Shown here one piece after another: positions 57,172 to 64,000 of a stretch of DNA of 64,000 bases. Below the pieces are notes generated by a model that was not told the origin of the DNA, did no database searches, and saw only the letters and a list, made by a program, of their open reading frames with translations. Source of the DNA: Hydrogenophaga sp. (GTDB lineage Bacteria; Pseudomonadota; Gammaproteobacteria; Burkholderiales; Burkholderiaceae_C); assembly GCF_018780075.1 (NCBI RefSeq), contig NZ_JADMKB010000003.1, positions 186,001 to 250,000 of the forward strand, read 5' to 3'. Position numbers and translations under genes: made by a program. The first letter of the stretch is position 1. Each line of letters begins with the position of its first letter.

Positions 57172-58266
57172 ATGGATTGCAAAGTCATTGCCGTGGGGAA
57201 ACGCCGAGATGGCGGCACCCGATATTGGTGCCTGGAGCACCACGCAAACGCCACAGCCAAATACGGAGTAGCTGCGGACAAATGCGTGGCGGCAGACGAC
57301 CCGCCGATCACATCCGAAGAAACGCTTCACCTAGACTTCGCGGACTACCCTGGCGGGATCGCCCTGTGGGGTTCGGTGCCCGCTGTCTACGACACAACGA
57401 CCCAGCCCACCGACCGTGGCATCCACGTTCACGCCAGGGAGGCTCGCGGGGGGCAAAAAGACATCGACAGGACTTACCGCCGGCTACGAATCCCGCACCG
57501 CGTGGACCTACTCTCCGACGGCTGGGTTGATGTCGACGAGATCGACGCAATCAACTATATGGTGTCAAGCGTCTTCGGCTTCGAGACGATACCTGTGAAG
57601 TGCATCTACTGCGGTTTCCCACACTTGGACCGCGATTGGTTTGCCGTGCACTCGCATCGTAAGCACCAGTGCCACGGTTGCGGTCGTCAGTTCTCCGATA
57701 CGGGCGTTGGTATCGGCAATCCGATTGCCGAGTTGCGCAAAATACTCGGTGCTGTGCCCACGAAGAAGCGCAAGGCTCCCGACTCAATCTCGATCAAGCA
57801 GTGTGACTACCCAGGCGGCATCCAGATCTGGGGCTCGAATCCTGCAATTCTCTGGACTTCGACGGACCCCGAGATGACGGGTATCCATTTACATGCATTC
57901 AAGACCAGCGAACAGGAAATGCCTGATGTCGACGAAACCTATGCCAAGGTTACGATTGACGGGATCAAGTTGGATCCGGAACAGGTCCGCACCTACATGG
58001 CGCAGTCGGCCATGCCGCATCTTGAAGGCAGAGTGGTGGATCTCATTTGTACACACTGCGGGGAGCCTCACTTCGAGCGAGGGGAGCTTGCTTTTACCCC
58101 ACACATCGACCACGATTGCCACTCATGCGGCAGGACCTTCCAGGCGTCAGGCCAGAAGAAGAAGACCATCGGAAATCCCTTCGTTGGCATTCGACAGAGA
58201 CTGGCTCAAAACGCCATCAGACCCGTACGCGAGGACAAGTTGGGGCTACGCCCAGAGACAATCTAG
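57172..58266 (+). CDS. unrecognised protein with duplicated module and two zinc-ribbon Cys sets
   Basis: 364 residues, two tandem copies of one module. Each has DYPGGI-(A/Q)-(L/I)WGS-P, then GIH(V/L)HA, then a Cys set ending in GNP: residues near 144-190 (IYCGFPHLDRDWF, QCHGCGRQF) and near 288-330 (THCGEPHFERGEL, DCHSCGRTF). Both Cys sets are CxxC...CxxC zinc ribbons. A separate N-terminal Cys/His stretch (CMDCKV, WCLEHH) is also present. I do not recognise the family. It lies between the HEPN gene and the convergent PIN gene, overlapping the latter's end by four bases. Confidence 0.65.
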   Translation: MDCKVIAVGKRRDGGTRYWCLEHHANATAKYGVAADKCVAADDPPITSEETLHLDFADYPGGIALWGSVPAVYDTTTQPTDRGIHVHAREARGGQKDIDRTYRRLRIPHRVDLLSDGWVDVDEIDAINYMVSSVFGFETIPVKCIYCGFPHLDRDWFAVHSHRKHQCHGCGRQFSDTGVGIGNPIAELRKILGAVPTKKRKAPDSISIKQCDYPGGIQIWGSNPAILWTSTDPEMTGIHLHAFKTSEQEMPDVDETYAKVTIDGIKLDPEQVRTYMAQSAMPHLEGRVVDLICTHCGEPHFERGELAFTPHIDHDCHSCGRTFQASGQKKKTIGNPFVGIRQRLAQNAIRPVREDKLGLRPETI

Positions 58267-58748
58267 GGCTCAAAGTCGGCCACAGCAAGCTTGGGCAGAA
58301 AACCGCCTAGGCGCTTCATCTGCTGATAGGCCTCGTACGCTTGCTGCGCTGTGATCAGCCCAGCGACAACCGCCTCGCGAAGCAGACCCACAGTCCCTGT
58401 CATGCGAGGGATGCCAATCTCGCGCTCGATCACTTTGCGCGCGGCCCCATCATCGCAAGCGACCGAACAGCCTAAGGCCTTGGCGGCCAAGATGCACTCT
58501 GTCTCACCTGGGCCTAGTTCCCAAACGGCGAGAGCGTCCTCGAACTCCTGAGCGTCGATAGCAGTGTCGTCAACCCAGTCGATGTCGCCGCGTTCAACGG
58601 CCGCCTTGATAGCCTTTGCGACGGTGCGCGACTCGCGCAGCACCTCGGGACTGATTTGAAACGCCCTTAGCGGGAGCGAGAGAACTTCGGTGAGAACATC
58701 ACCGTTGTCCAGATTGATCAATGTGGATGCGTCGAGGACAACGATCAC
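58263..58748 (-). CDS. PIN-domain-like protein (DUF3368 type), candidate toxin
   Basis: 161 residues. PIN acidic residues: LDASTLINL near residue 5, GPGETECILAA near residue 85, and CDDGAARKV near residue 105. PIN proteins of this type act as ribonuclease toxins. Its start overlaps the XRE-ImmA gene stop (ATGA), so they form one operon. The partner antitoxin is probably the upstream XRE-ImmA protein. Confidence 0.8.
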   Translation of the reverse strand: MIVVLDASTLINLDNGDVLTEVLSLPLRAFQISPEVLRESRTVAKAIKAAVERGDIDWVDDTAIDAQEFEDALAVWELGPGETECILAAKALGCSVACDDGAARKVIEREIGIPRMTGTVGLLREAVVAGLITAQQAYEAYQQMKRLGGFLPKLAVADFEP

Positions 58749-59872
58749 GCGGTGATTTCCGAGTTCGCGACCACGATAGCCGAAACGGGAACATTCAGCA
58801 GTTCCGCAGCTTTGCCCAGCGACAACTTGCCTGCTCTAACTTTTGCCGCAGCAGACTGCATGAGCGCGGGAGTGGTTTCAATCACAAGTTCCTGGCGCGC
58901 CGGAACGCCAACGTCAGCAGCGAATTTTTCGGGATTTTTGAAGTCGTCTTGCAGCCGTTGGTAGAAGGCACGCGCACCGCTAACTGGCAGCAAACCAAAG
59001 GTTTCGAAGCGCCGAGCCGCCACCTCAAAGCTGACATGGAATAGATGCGCAATCCAAGCGATCTCCGCAGCCCCTAGTGGTTGATTCGAGATCCCAAGGT
59101 GTTCACGAACAACTTTTAGGGCGCTGAGCACTCCGTGCTGGGGTAACAATACAGCGGAGGCGAAGGCGTCAGCGAACTTCTCCTCGGCGCGCCGCGGACT
59201 GCGCGACCAGTCAGCCTCTTTGTCTAGGTGTGCGTAACCTTGGTCTCGGTGGCCATGATGTGCAACCAAGTGACCAAGCTCGTGGGCGACAGTAAAAAGC
59301 ATCCGTGGCCTGAAGGTGCGCGGGCCAATGATCACAATTGCGTGGCCATCGACGATAGCTGAGACTCCTTCGACGGAGGGGTCGCGCGAAAACAGAAGCA
59401 GCACACCCAAGGCGGCGAGGACTCTCGCCAACTCCGGAAAGGGTTCAAGGTCGCCTATGCCTCCGAACTTCTGGCGGAACATGTCCGCGAATGCGAAAGC
59501 GTTGTCAGGAGTTGGCTCCATGCCATAGAAGATATCCAGCCAGGTCAAATCCGAGCGCAGCCCACGCGCAATGGAGAGCGCGTCGCGGACTTGTGCCGAG
59601 AGCACGTCTACATGAGAGGCGACTTCAATTGCCTCTCGCTGCTCAAGGGTCTGCCGAAACAGCATCTTGATCGGCTCGGCCGCCTCACGCTCGCGCTCCA
59701 TCAAGCTGGACACCGGAACCTGCAGCGCCTTGGCGATACCTCGCATCTCCCCCAACGTCGCCCTCGCACCACCCGCGACCTGCTCGAACCTTTCGGGAGT
59801 CATGCCAGCCTTCTTGGCCGCCTTCTCCATGGTCAAGTTCCTGCTCACCACGTGGGCCGCGATGTTGGTCAC
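58745..59872 (-). CDS. XRE helix-turn-helix / ImmA-IrrE metallopeptidase fusion, candidate antitoxin
   Basis: 375 residues. HTH at about residues 10-55 (TMEKAAKKAGMTPERFEQV), zinc protease motif HELGH near residue 195 with a downstream Glu (EEKFADAFAS). ImmA/IrrE proteases cleave repressors in phage and ICE systems; with the PIN partner this resembles a regulated toxin-antitoxin pair. The upstream Nmad-like gene overlaps it by four bases. Confidence 0.85.
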   Translation of the reverse strand: MTNIAAHVVSRNLTMEKAAKKAGMTPERFEQVAGGARATLGEMRGIAKALQVPVSSLMEREREAAEPIKMLFRQTLEQREAIEVASHVDVLSAQVRDALSIARGLRSDLTWLDIFYGMEPTPDNAFAFADMFRQKFGGIGDLEPFPELARVLAALGVLLLFSRDPSVEGVSAIVDGHAIVIIGPRTFRPRMLFTVAHELGHLVAHHGHRDQGYAHLDKEADWSRSPRRAEEKFADAFASAVLLPQHGVLSALKVVREHLGISNQPLGAAEIAWIAHLFHVSFEVAARRFETFGLLPVSGARAFYQRLQDDFKNPEKFAADVGVPARQELVIETTPALMQSAAAKVRAGKLSLGKAAELLNVPVSAIVVANSEITA

Positions 59873-60459
59873 GAACGCGCCTCACGCTTGATGTCGTCGA
59901 GAGCGCGCAGCAACTGATCAACTTGCACGTTGGAAAGCTTGCGTCCGCGCCCAACCACCTGCTGCATTCGGTACCCAGGAATGTCGAAGATCTTCGACAG
60001 GATGCCCACAGACCGGTCACGGCCGATTTCGACTTCTCGAGGCGTCTCAAGGATCACAGGGTCTTTGCCCAAAATGTAGTTCTTGATGCGGCTTTCGAAC
60101 TTTTCGCGATCGCGCTTGTCGTGCTCGTCGAGAGGGTGCTGGGTCCCGTCCGGCAGGGCAATGATGTTTCCTGCGCGCTGATTCCCGTCAAAATGCAGCG
60201 CGTTCTCGGGACGGTGTCGAAGAGCCTCCAGCTGGTCGTCGAGCTTCTGATCAATCTGCATACCACCAATGACGTACTGGGGGATGGTTCGCCCGCGGCT
60301 ACCACTGATCACGAAGATGTGGTCGCCAGGCCTCACCATGCGCCTCAGGTCTGGCCTACACGTGCCCATTGATGGTCGTTTGGAACTGAGCATCGGATCC
60401 ACGAGGGCGAGCCCGGCTCCGGGGTCGGATCCGGGTGACACGAATATGTAGCTAGGCAT
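59869..60459 (-). CDS. Nmad2-like protein, first gene of the PIN/XRE-ImmA operon
   Basis: 196 residues. The start YIFVSPGSDPGAGL, then TCRPDLRRMVRPGDHIFVIS resembles nucleotide-modification-associated domain proteins (Nmad2), in which a CKP-x-IR-x5-GD pattern is typical. The second half (RENALHFDGNQ-type region) is unassigned. This match is tentative. ATG 60459 is preceded by a good AAAGGAGA. All three genes overlap by ATGA, so they act together. Confidence 0.5.
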   Translation of the reverse strand: MPSYIFVSPGSDPGAGLALVDPMLSSKRPSMGTCRPDLRRMVRPGDHIFVISGSRGRTIPQYVIGGMQIDQKLDDQLEALRHRPENALHFDGNQRAGNIIALPDGTQHPLDEHDKRDREKFESRIKNYILGKDPVILETPREVEIGRDRSVGILSKIFDIPGYRMQQVVGRGRKLSNVQVDQLLRALDDIKREARS

Positions 60460-61098
60460 AGTTCTCCTTTGAGGAACATCTGTATTTTTAACCAGTATTG
60501 TTTTTTTCGCAAGAATTTCGCACCACTCACCGCCTGCTCGAGGGCGACGGTCGAGTGGCTATGACTTGCATCTCGACCTTGTCAGCACGACGGCCAACGA
60601 CTGCTCCCGTCGTCGAAATCGAAATTGTGGGATTGTGGGTGGCCACTCAAAGCGCAAAGGGCCGCAATTCAACGACTAAGCTGGACACCAGCACTTCGTG
60701 CGCAAATGTAGGGTCGATCACTACATCGATCGAAGCACCACACGCTCTGGAACTCTCTCGAAAAGCGAGTAGCTCGCACCAACAGTGGCGCTTTCGCTTG
60801 ATACCTCGCTCGCCCTCAGTCGCGCTACAAAAGAGAAAAAAACGCCCGGCGATCACTGACCACCGGGCGACTCAACCAACGAAAGGTTGGCCCGCCTAGG
60901 GAGGAAAGACGGGGAGGCACGCTGGCCTCGGGTTCAGTTTAGCGCTTCGCGCGGCCGGCTGCTGCCACTGCTTGTCCCGCCGAACGCGACGCCTCGCGAC
61001 CTACACCCCATGAAATGCGATCCCTATCGGTGGACACAGCTCATTGTGTTGGGGTGGTCGAAGAAATGCACTGCCGCACCACAAGTGCACATACGGGA
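60460..61098. other. intergenic region between the defence operon and xseB
   Basis: No convincing gene on either strand; short frames here have no family likeness. It holds the promoter of the operon at 60459 and, on the minus strand, a factor-independent terminator at 60836-60869 preceded by a small CCAAC/GTTGG hairpin (60876-60890). Base composition is lower in GC near 60470-60520 than in the nif region. Confidence 0.55.
60836..60869 (-). terminator. factor-independent terminator, minus strand
   Basis: On the minus strand CGCCCGG (60869-60863) pairs with CCGGGCG (60849-60843) around a 13-base loop and is followed directly by a run of seven T. It ends transcription coming from the xseB side, or of a small RNA in 60870-61098. 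Confidence 0.8.
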
Positions 61099-61329
61099 TC
61101 AATCCCCTTCAGCGGTGTCCCGGTCTGAATCGTCTTGGCGGGCAGAGCTGAGCGCCTTCTCCAGAGCTTTCTCCACCGCATCAATGCGGGACTGGCATAC
61201 CTTGTAGGCAGCGACGGATTCCGTCACGATACTCAACAGATCATCGATGTTCGGTTCCTGCTGATCACGCAAGGCCTGCGCGTGTTGCTGCAACATGCCA
61301 TAGGCTTCTTTGAACGTTTTCTGGGTCAT
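61099..61329 (-). CDS. xseB: exonuclease VII small subunit
   Basis: 76 residues, the family size. The pattern FKEAYGMLQQHAQALRDQQ and LLSIVTESVAAYKVCQSRID is typical. It pairs with XseA at about 6:1 and is coupled to xseA by an ATGA overlap (61326-61329). Unlike chromosomal xseB, this copy travels with a divergent xseA. Confidence 0.82.
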   Translation of the reverse strand: MTQKTFKEAYGMLQQHAQALRDQQEPNIDDLLSIVTESVAAYKVCQSRIDAVEKALEKALSSARQDDSDRDTAEGD

Positions 61330-63059
61330 CGGGTTCTGCCTTTCAACTCAGCGGCACGCTGGCCGTCTCTGAATTCGATGGTGATGTGGGTGTCTGGTGC
61401 GGTGGCGCTGGTGATCACCCGGCCTGTGACGTCCCTGACGAGTGCAAAACCTCTGTGGAGCGTCTTCTCGGGTCCCTGTCCAGCAATCTCCCGTATCAAC
61501 GCCTGAGTGCCGGTGCGGGCATCGGACAAAGTCCTTCGCGCACGGGCACCTATGTCGTCGAAGGTTCTCGTCACGGCTTCTTGCTGTTGGCGCAGATCGG
61601 TGGACACCCGCTCGGCGACGTAGCGCCATTCTGCTGCGCTCAGCACCTCCGCAGTGCGAAGCGACTTACTGGCCTCGGCCCGAATCTCGCTCATCAAGGC
61701 CGGGACATCCCGCTGTGCCTGGTGCAGTTGCTGTTGCGCCAGGTGCTGGATGTTGGTCAACTGCCGGTGCGAGGTTTCGGCTGCAACACGCAGTTGATAG
61801 GCCGCATCCAGCTTGAGCTCGGACAACCAGGCAGAGGCTTGCTGTTTCGCATGGGCCAACTCCTGTCTGGCGCCCGTTTCCACTGCGGTGTAGATCTGCG
61901 TGGTCATGCGACGCGAGCGCTCCAGGGAATGTGTCGCCCTCTGGGTCACGAATTCGAACATGGCCTTGGCTTCGCGCGTGCGTTTGACGATGGTGTGCTC
62001 GATCCCGGCGATGACTTTGGAGGGGGTGTCGAAGCGGGCGTTGGCCACCTCATCCAGCACGGTGTTATCCCGTTCATGGCCGATGCCAGTGAGCACGGGA
62101 ATACCCAGTTCGCAGACACAACGCACCAGCCCGTAGTCGTTGAGCCAGGCGAGGTCATTGACTGCGCCACCACCGCGGATGATCACAACCGCGTCGGGGT
62201 GCCAGGGGTGGTTCAGCTCAATCTGTTGCAGGGCGGAAAGCAGTGCCGTGCGGATGTCAGCGGCGGCACCATCGCCTTGAAAACGGCTGTAGGCATAGAT
62301 GAAGTGGCAGATGCCGTGCGCCTCCAGCCGTGTGGCTTCCGCCTCAAAATCCCCCAGGCCGGCGCCCCCTTCGGGTGCCACCACCAGCACATGGTTGTAG
62401 TCCCATGGTCGAGGCAATAGGCGGTTCAAGTCGAAAAGCCCCTCGCGCTGAAGCCGTTCACGGATTTCCCGTTTGCGTGCCTCCAAGTCGCCGAGCGTGT
62501 AGTCCGGGTCGATCGCATCGAATTCAAGGCTGAAGCCGAACTGCGGCTTGAACACGGGACGGGCACGGACCAGCAGTTTGATGCCGGGACCCAACTGGGC
62601 GCCGGTGGCTTGCTGGAATTCAGGGAGGATGCGATTGGCCTGGCTGGCCCAGATTACAGCCGTCGCTTTGGCGGTGATGGCGCCGTTGCCGTCACGCTCC
62701 GAAACCTCCATGTAGACATGGCCATTGCGGACACGGGTATCAACCACTTCGACCAAAGTCCAGACACCCGCCTTGAAGGCTTCGCTGATGGCTTGCGTCA
62801 CACCGGCCAGCAGACGGGAAAGCGCAATGCCCTTCTGGGGAACCGTCAGTTCGGTGCTTGCAGGTGTTGACGGTGTCGCGGGAGCAAGTGCCTCCCCGGC
62901 AGCAGGTGCCGCAGCACCCTCGGGCAACCAGCTTGTGAAAGGAGCCATGTCCCGCCCCGCCGGCACATACCACTGGCGACGTGCAGGATCCCAACGGGCG
63001 CCAAGGGCTTTGACCTGGTCCTTGTCAGCGTAGGCCGTAACGAGGTAAGTGCCGTTCAT
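61326..63059 (-). CDS. xseA: exonuclease VII large subunit with N-terminal DUF5710-like domain
   Basis: 577 residues. Residues 1-45 (YADKDQVKALGARWDPARRQ, then WYVPAG) match the DUF5710 domain found in plasmid TraC-type primases; normal XseA lacks it. Residues ~75-180 form an OB fold. The nuclease core follows (VVIIRGGGAVNDLAWLNDYG, and TGIGHERDNTVLDEVANARF near residue 325), then a long coiled coil and a C-terminal EKTLHRGFALVRD motif. Exonuclease VII degrades single-stranded DNA. The fusion suggests a mobile-element role. Confidence 0.9.
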   Translation of the reverse strand: MNGTYLVTAYADKDQVKALGARWDPARRQWYVPAGRDMAPFTSWLPEGAAAPAAGEALAPATPSTPASTELTVPQKGIALSRLLAGVTQAISEAFKAGVWTLVEVVDTRVRNGHVYMEVSERDGNGAITAKATAVIWASQANRILPEFQQATGAQLGPGIKLLVRARPVFKPQFGFSLEFDAIDPDYTLGDLEARKREIRERLQREGLFDLNRLLPRPWDYNHVLVVAPEGGAGLGDFEAEATRLEAHGICHFIYAYSRFQGDGAAADIRTALLSALQQIELNHPWHPDAVVIIRGGGAVNDLAWLNDYGLVRCVCELGIPVLTGIGHERDNTVLDEVANARFDTPSKVIAGIEHTIVKRTREAKAMFEFVTQRATHSLERSRRMTTQIYTAVETGARQELAHAKQQASAWLSELKLDAAYQLRVAAETSHRQLTNIQHLAQQQLHQAQRDVPALMSEIRAEASKSLRTAEVLSAAEWRYVAERVSTDLRQQQEAVTRTFDDIGARARRTLSDARTGTQALIREIAGQGPEKTLHRGFALVRDVTGRVITSATAPDTHITIEFRDGQRAAELKGRTR

Positions 63060-63256
63060 GCACCCTGCTCTTGGGCCATGGTGGGCACGCCGTCTCGCCA
63101 GGTTCTGACATCAGGAAAAGACCGGCCGCAGCCATCGCAGACCAGGGTCGGTGTCGAACGAAGCTCAGAGTGTTCATTGCGCGCCACCAGATGGTGGTAG
63201 CTGGTACCGCCACACACATGGCAGCGATTGACGGGCTTGGGATGTGACAGCTGCAT
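63056..63256 (-). CDS. small zinc-ribbon protein coupled to xseA
   Basis: 66 residues from ATG 63256; longer in-frame starts at 63340 and 63292 add a hydrophobic leader. Two CxxC pairs: NRCHVCGGTSYH near residue 10 and LVCDGCGRSFPD near residue 40, a zinc ribbon. Its stop overlaps xseA (ATGA). Role unknown; perhaps a mobile-element regulator. Confidence 0.6.
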   Translation of the reverse strand: MQLSHPKPVNRCHVCGGTSYHHLVARNEHSELRSTPTLVCDGCGRSFPDVRTWRDGVPTMAQEQGA

Positions 63257-63443
63257 GGGAAGAATTATCGGGCGATCAATGAGCCCACGCATGACAAGGA
63301 ACCAACACCGTTCCACGGCAACCCAATCATCTAGGAACATGGTTCCATCGCTCGAACAACGGCTCAGTCAGGTGCCAAGGCAGCGCACTCAATCGGGCGC
63401 AGGACCTGTACGAAAATCTTCTGAGAACAGGTTTTTCTGCCGG

Positions 63444-64000
63444 CTACCGCTCGCTGCCAATATGGCACTTCTTGTACTTCAGGCCGCTCCCACACGGACA
63501 GGGATCGTTCCGACCGATCTTGGCGCGTGGCCATTTCTGGACTGGACCTTGGGTGCTCCTGCCGAACCGGTTCTGCATGGTCTGCGTCAAGAGGTCCATG
63601 TCGTCCGAAGGCTGCCAGGGATAGTCCAATGTCAGTCCGAAACGGATGCTTTCGTCGGTGTGCAGGCAAAGGCCAAACCACTTGCGCGCCTTCAGCGCGT
63701 ACTTCCGTTTGTGACAGTGGGCTTCCAATCGATCCCTGGCCTGCCCCACGGGTCCAGGATTGCAATGAAGGCAGATCCCCTCCTCGGCTTCACCGATTGA
63801 AACGGTGAAGTCGTGTGGTTTCCCGTCGGCTCTCGCCCGACGCGTCAGCTCCTGAATGCCATGCGCGAGGTGGCGGCACGTGTCTTCCCCGAGGGTCAGT
63901 AGCAGGAACCCAAGGTCGAGGGTCGCAGGATCGCTTTTCTGTTCGATCTGTTGGATCAGCCGTTCAAATGCGGTTCCTGCGAAACGGGTCAGGATGCCGT
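63444..64000 (-). CDS. SEC-C motif protein, partial (right-edge truncated)
   Basis: About 185 residues to the stop at 63444; the frame stays open through the right edge. The C-terminus has the SEC-C zinc motif ([20 protein letters not shown]). A second Cys/His group is in GICLHCNPG near residue 85 of this fragment. SEC-C motifs are metal-binding tails found in SecA and many mobile-element proteins. N-terminal part is outside the window. Confidence 0.7.
   Translation of the reverse strand, partial: GILTRFAGTAFERLIQQIEQKSDPATLDLGFLLLTLGEDTCRHLAHGIQELTRRARADGKPHDFTVSIGEAEEGICLHCNPGPVGQARDRLEAHCHKRKYALKARKWFGLCLHTDESIRFGLTLDYPWQPSDDMDLLTQTMQNRFGRSTQGPVQKWPRAKIGRNDPCPCGSGLKYKKCHIGSER

Noticed and set aside
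60498..60899. A 133-residue plus-strand frame in the gap before xseB
   Set aside because: It runs into the terminator hairpin, has no family features and no convincing ribosome binding site.

Overview
The window looks like a chromosomal segment of a GC-rich betaproteobacterium, most likely a Comamonadaceae-type Burkholderiales (Hydrogenophaga/Acidovorax-like). The reasons are the codon and GC style, the GC-rich dispersed intergenic repeats, and the make-up of the nitrogen-fixation genes. This placement is inference; there is no rRNA or other phylogenetic marker here. I found no tRNA, rRNA or CRISPR array.

Layout. (1) 0-9.9 kb, ordinary genes: a LysR regulator cut by the left edge, a SAM methyltransferase, a patatin-like lipase and SDR opposite an AraC regulator, a membrane winged-helix/TPR regulator, a DUF2779 protein and a GST. 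(2) 9.9-13.0 kb, minus strand: a molybdate operon (two-domain molbindin, modA, modB, modC) with a repeated 8-mer palindrome upstream. (3) 13.1-13.7 kb: copy 1 of a 543-bp dispersed repeat. (4) 13.7-24.8 kb, minus strand: a long nif accessory operon starting at nifB: nifB, a 2[4Fe-4S] ferredoxin, an A-type Fe-S carrier, a helical-repeat protein, an LRV Fe-S protein, two nifZ genes, a DUF3024-like protein, a NifS-type desulfurase, nifT, a small protein, a DegT-type protein without its PLP lysine, a SIR2-like protein without its catalytic residues, a [2Fe-2S] ferredoxin, a flavoprotein and a hypothetical protein. A sigma54 -24/-12 promoter and a TGT-N10-ACA NifA site lie upstream of nifB.

(5) 25.2-26.9 kb: an intact IS1182-type insertion with inverted ends and an apparent 4-bp target duplication. 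(6) 27.0-30.6 kb: GMC oxidoreductase, LysR, TauE-type exporter. (7) 31.0-37.8 kb: nifA (minus), divergent from an ISC-type Fe-S operon (iscS, iscU, two A-type carriers, hscA, fdx) with its own sigma54 promoter. (8) 37.9-38.4 kb: copy 2 of the dispersed repeat. (9) 38.5-45.6 kb: nifV-cysE-nifW-fixABCX-thioredoxin-like ferredoxin-helical-repeat protein, with a near-consensus sigma54 promoter and a NifA site. The structural genes nifHDK and nifEN are not in this window.

(10) 45.8-60.5 kb, a defence island directly after the nif genes: AbiE toxin-antitoxin; a complete four-gene Wadjet (jetABCD) system of the DUF2397/DUF2398/TIGR02680/DUF2399 kind; a HEPN-like protein; an unrecognised protein with an internally duplicated zinc-ribbon module; and a coupled three-gene PIN / XRE-ImmA / Nmad-like operon. 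(11) 60.5-64 kb: a factor-independent terminator, then an atypical exonuclease VII pair whose large subunit carries an N-terminal DUF5710-like domain, a zinc-ribbon protein and a SEC-C protein cut by the right edge. This last part resembles plasmid or ICE cargo.

How it fits together. Molybdate uptake, FeMo-co precursor synthesis (NifB), homocitrate (NifV), Fe-S assembly, electron supply (FixABCX, ferredoxins) and the activator NifA form one functional unit. The least understood parts of it are the two adjacent nif-operon proteins that keep an enzyme fold but have lost their catalytic residues.
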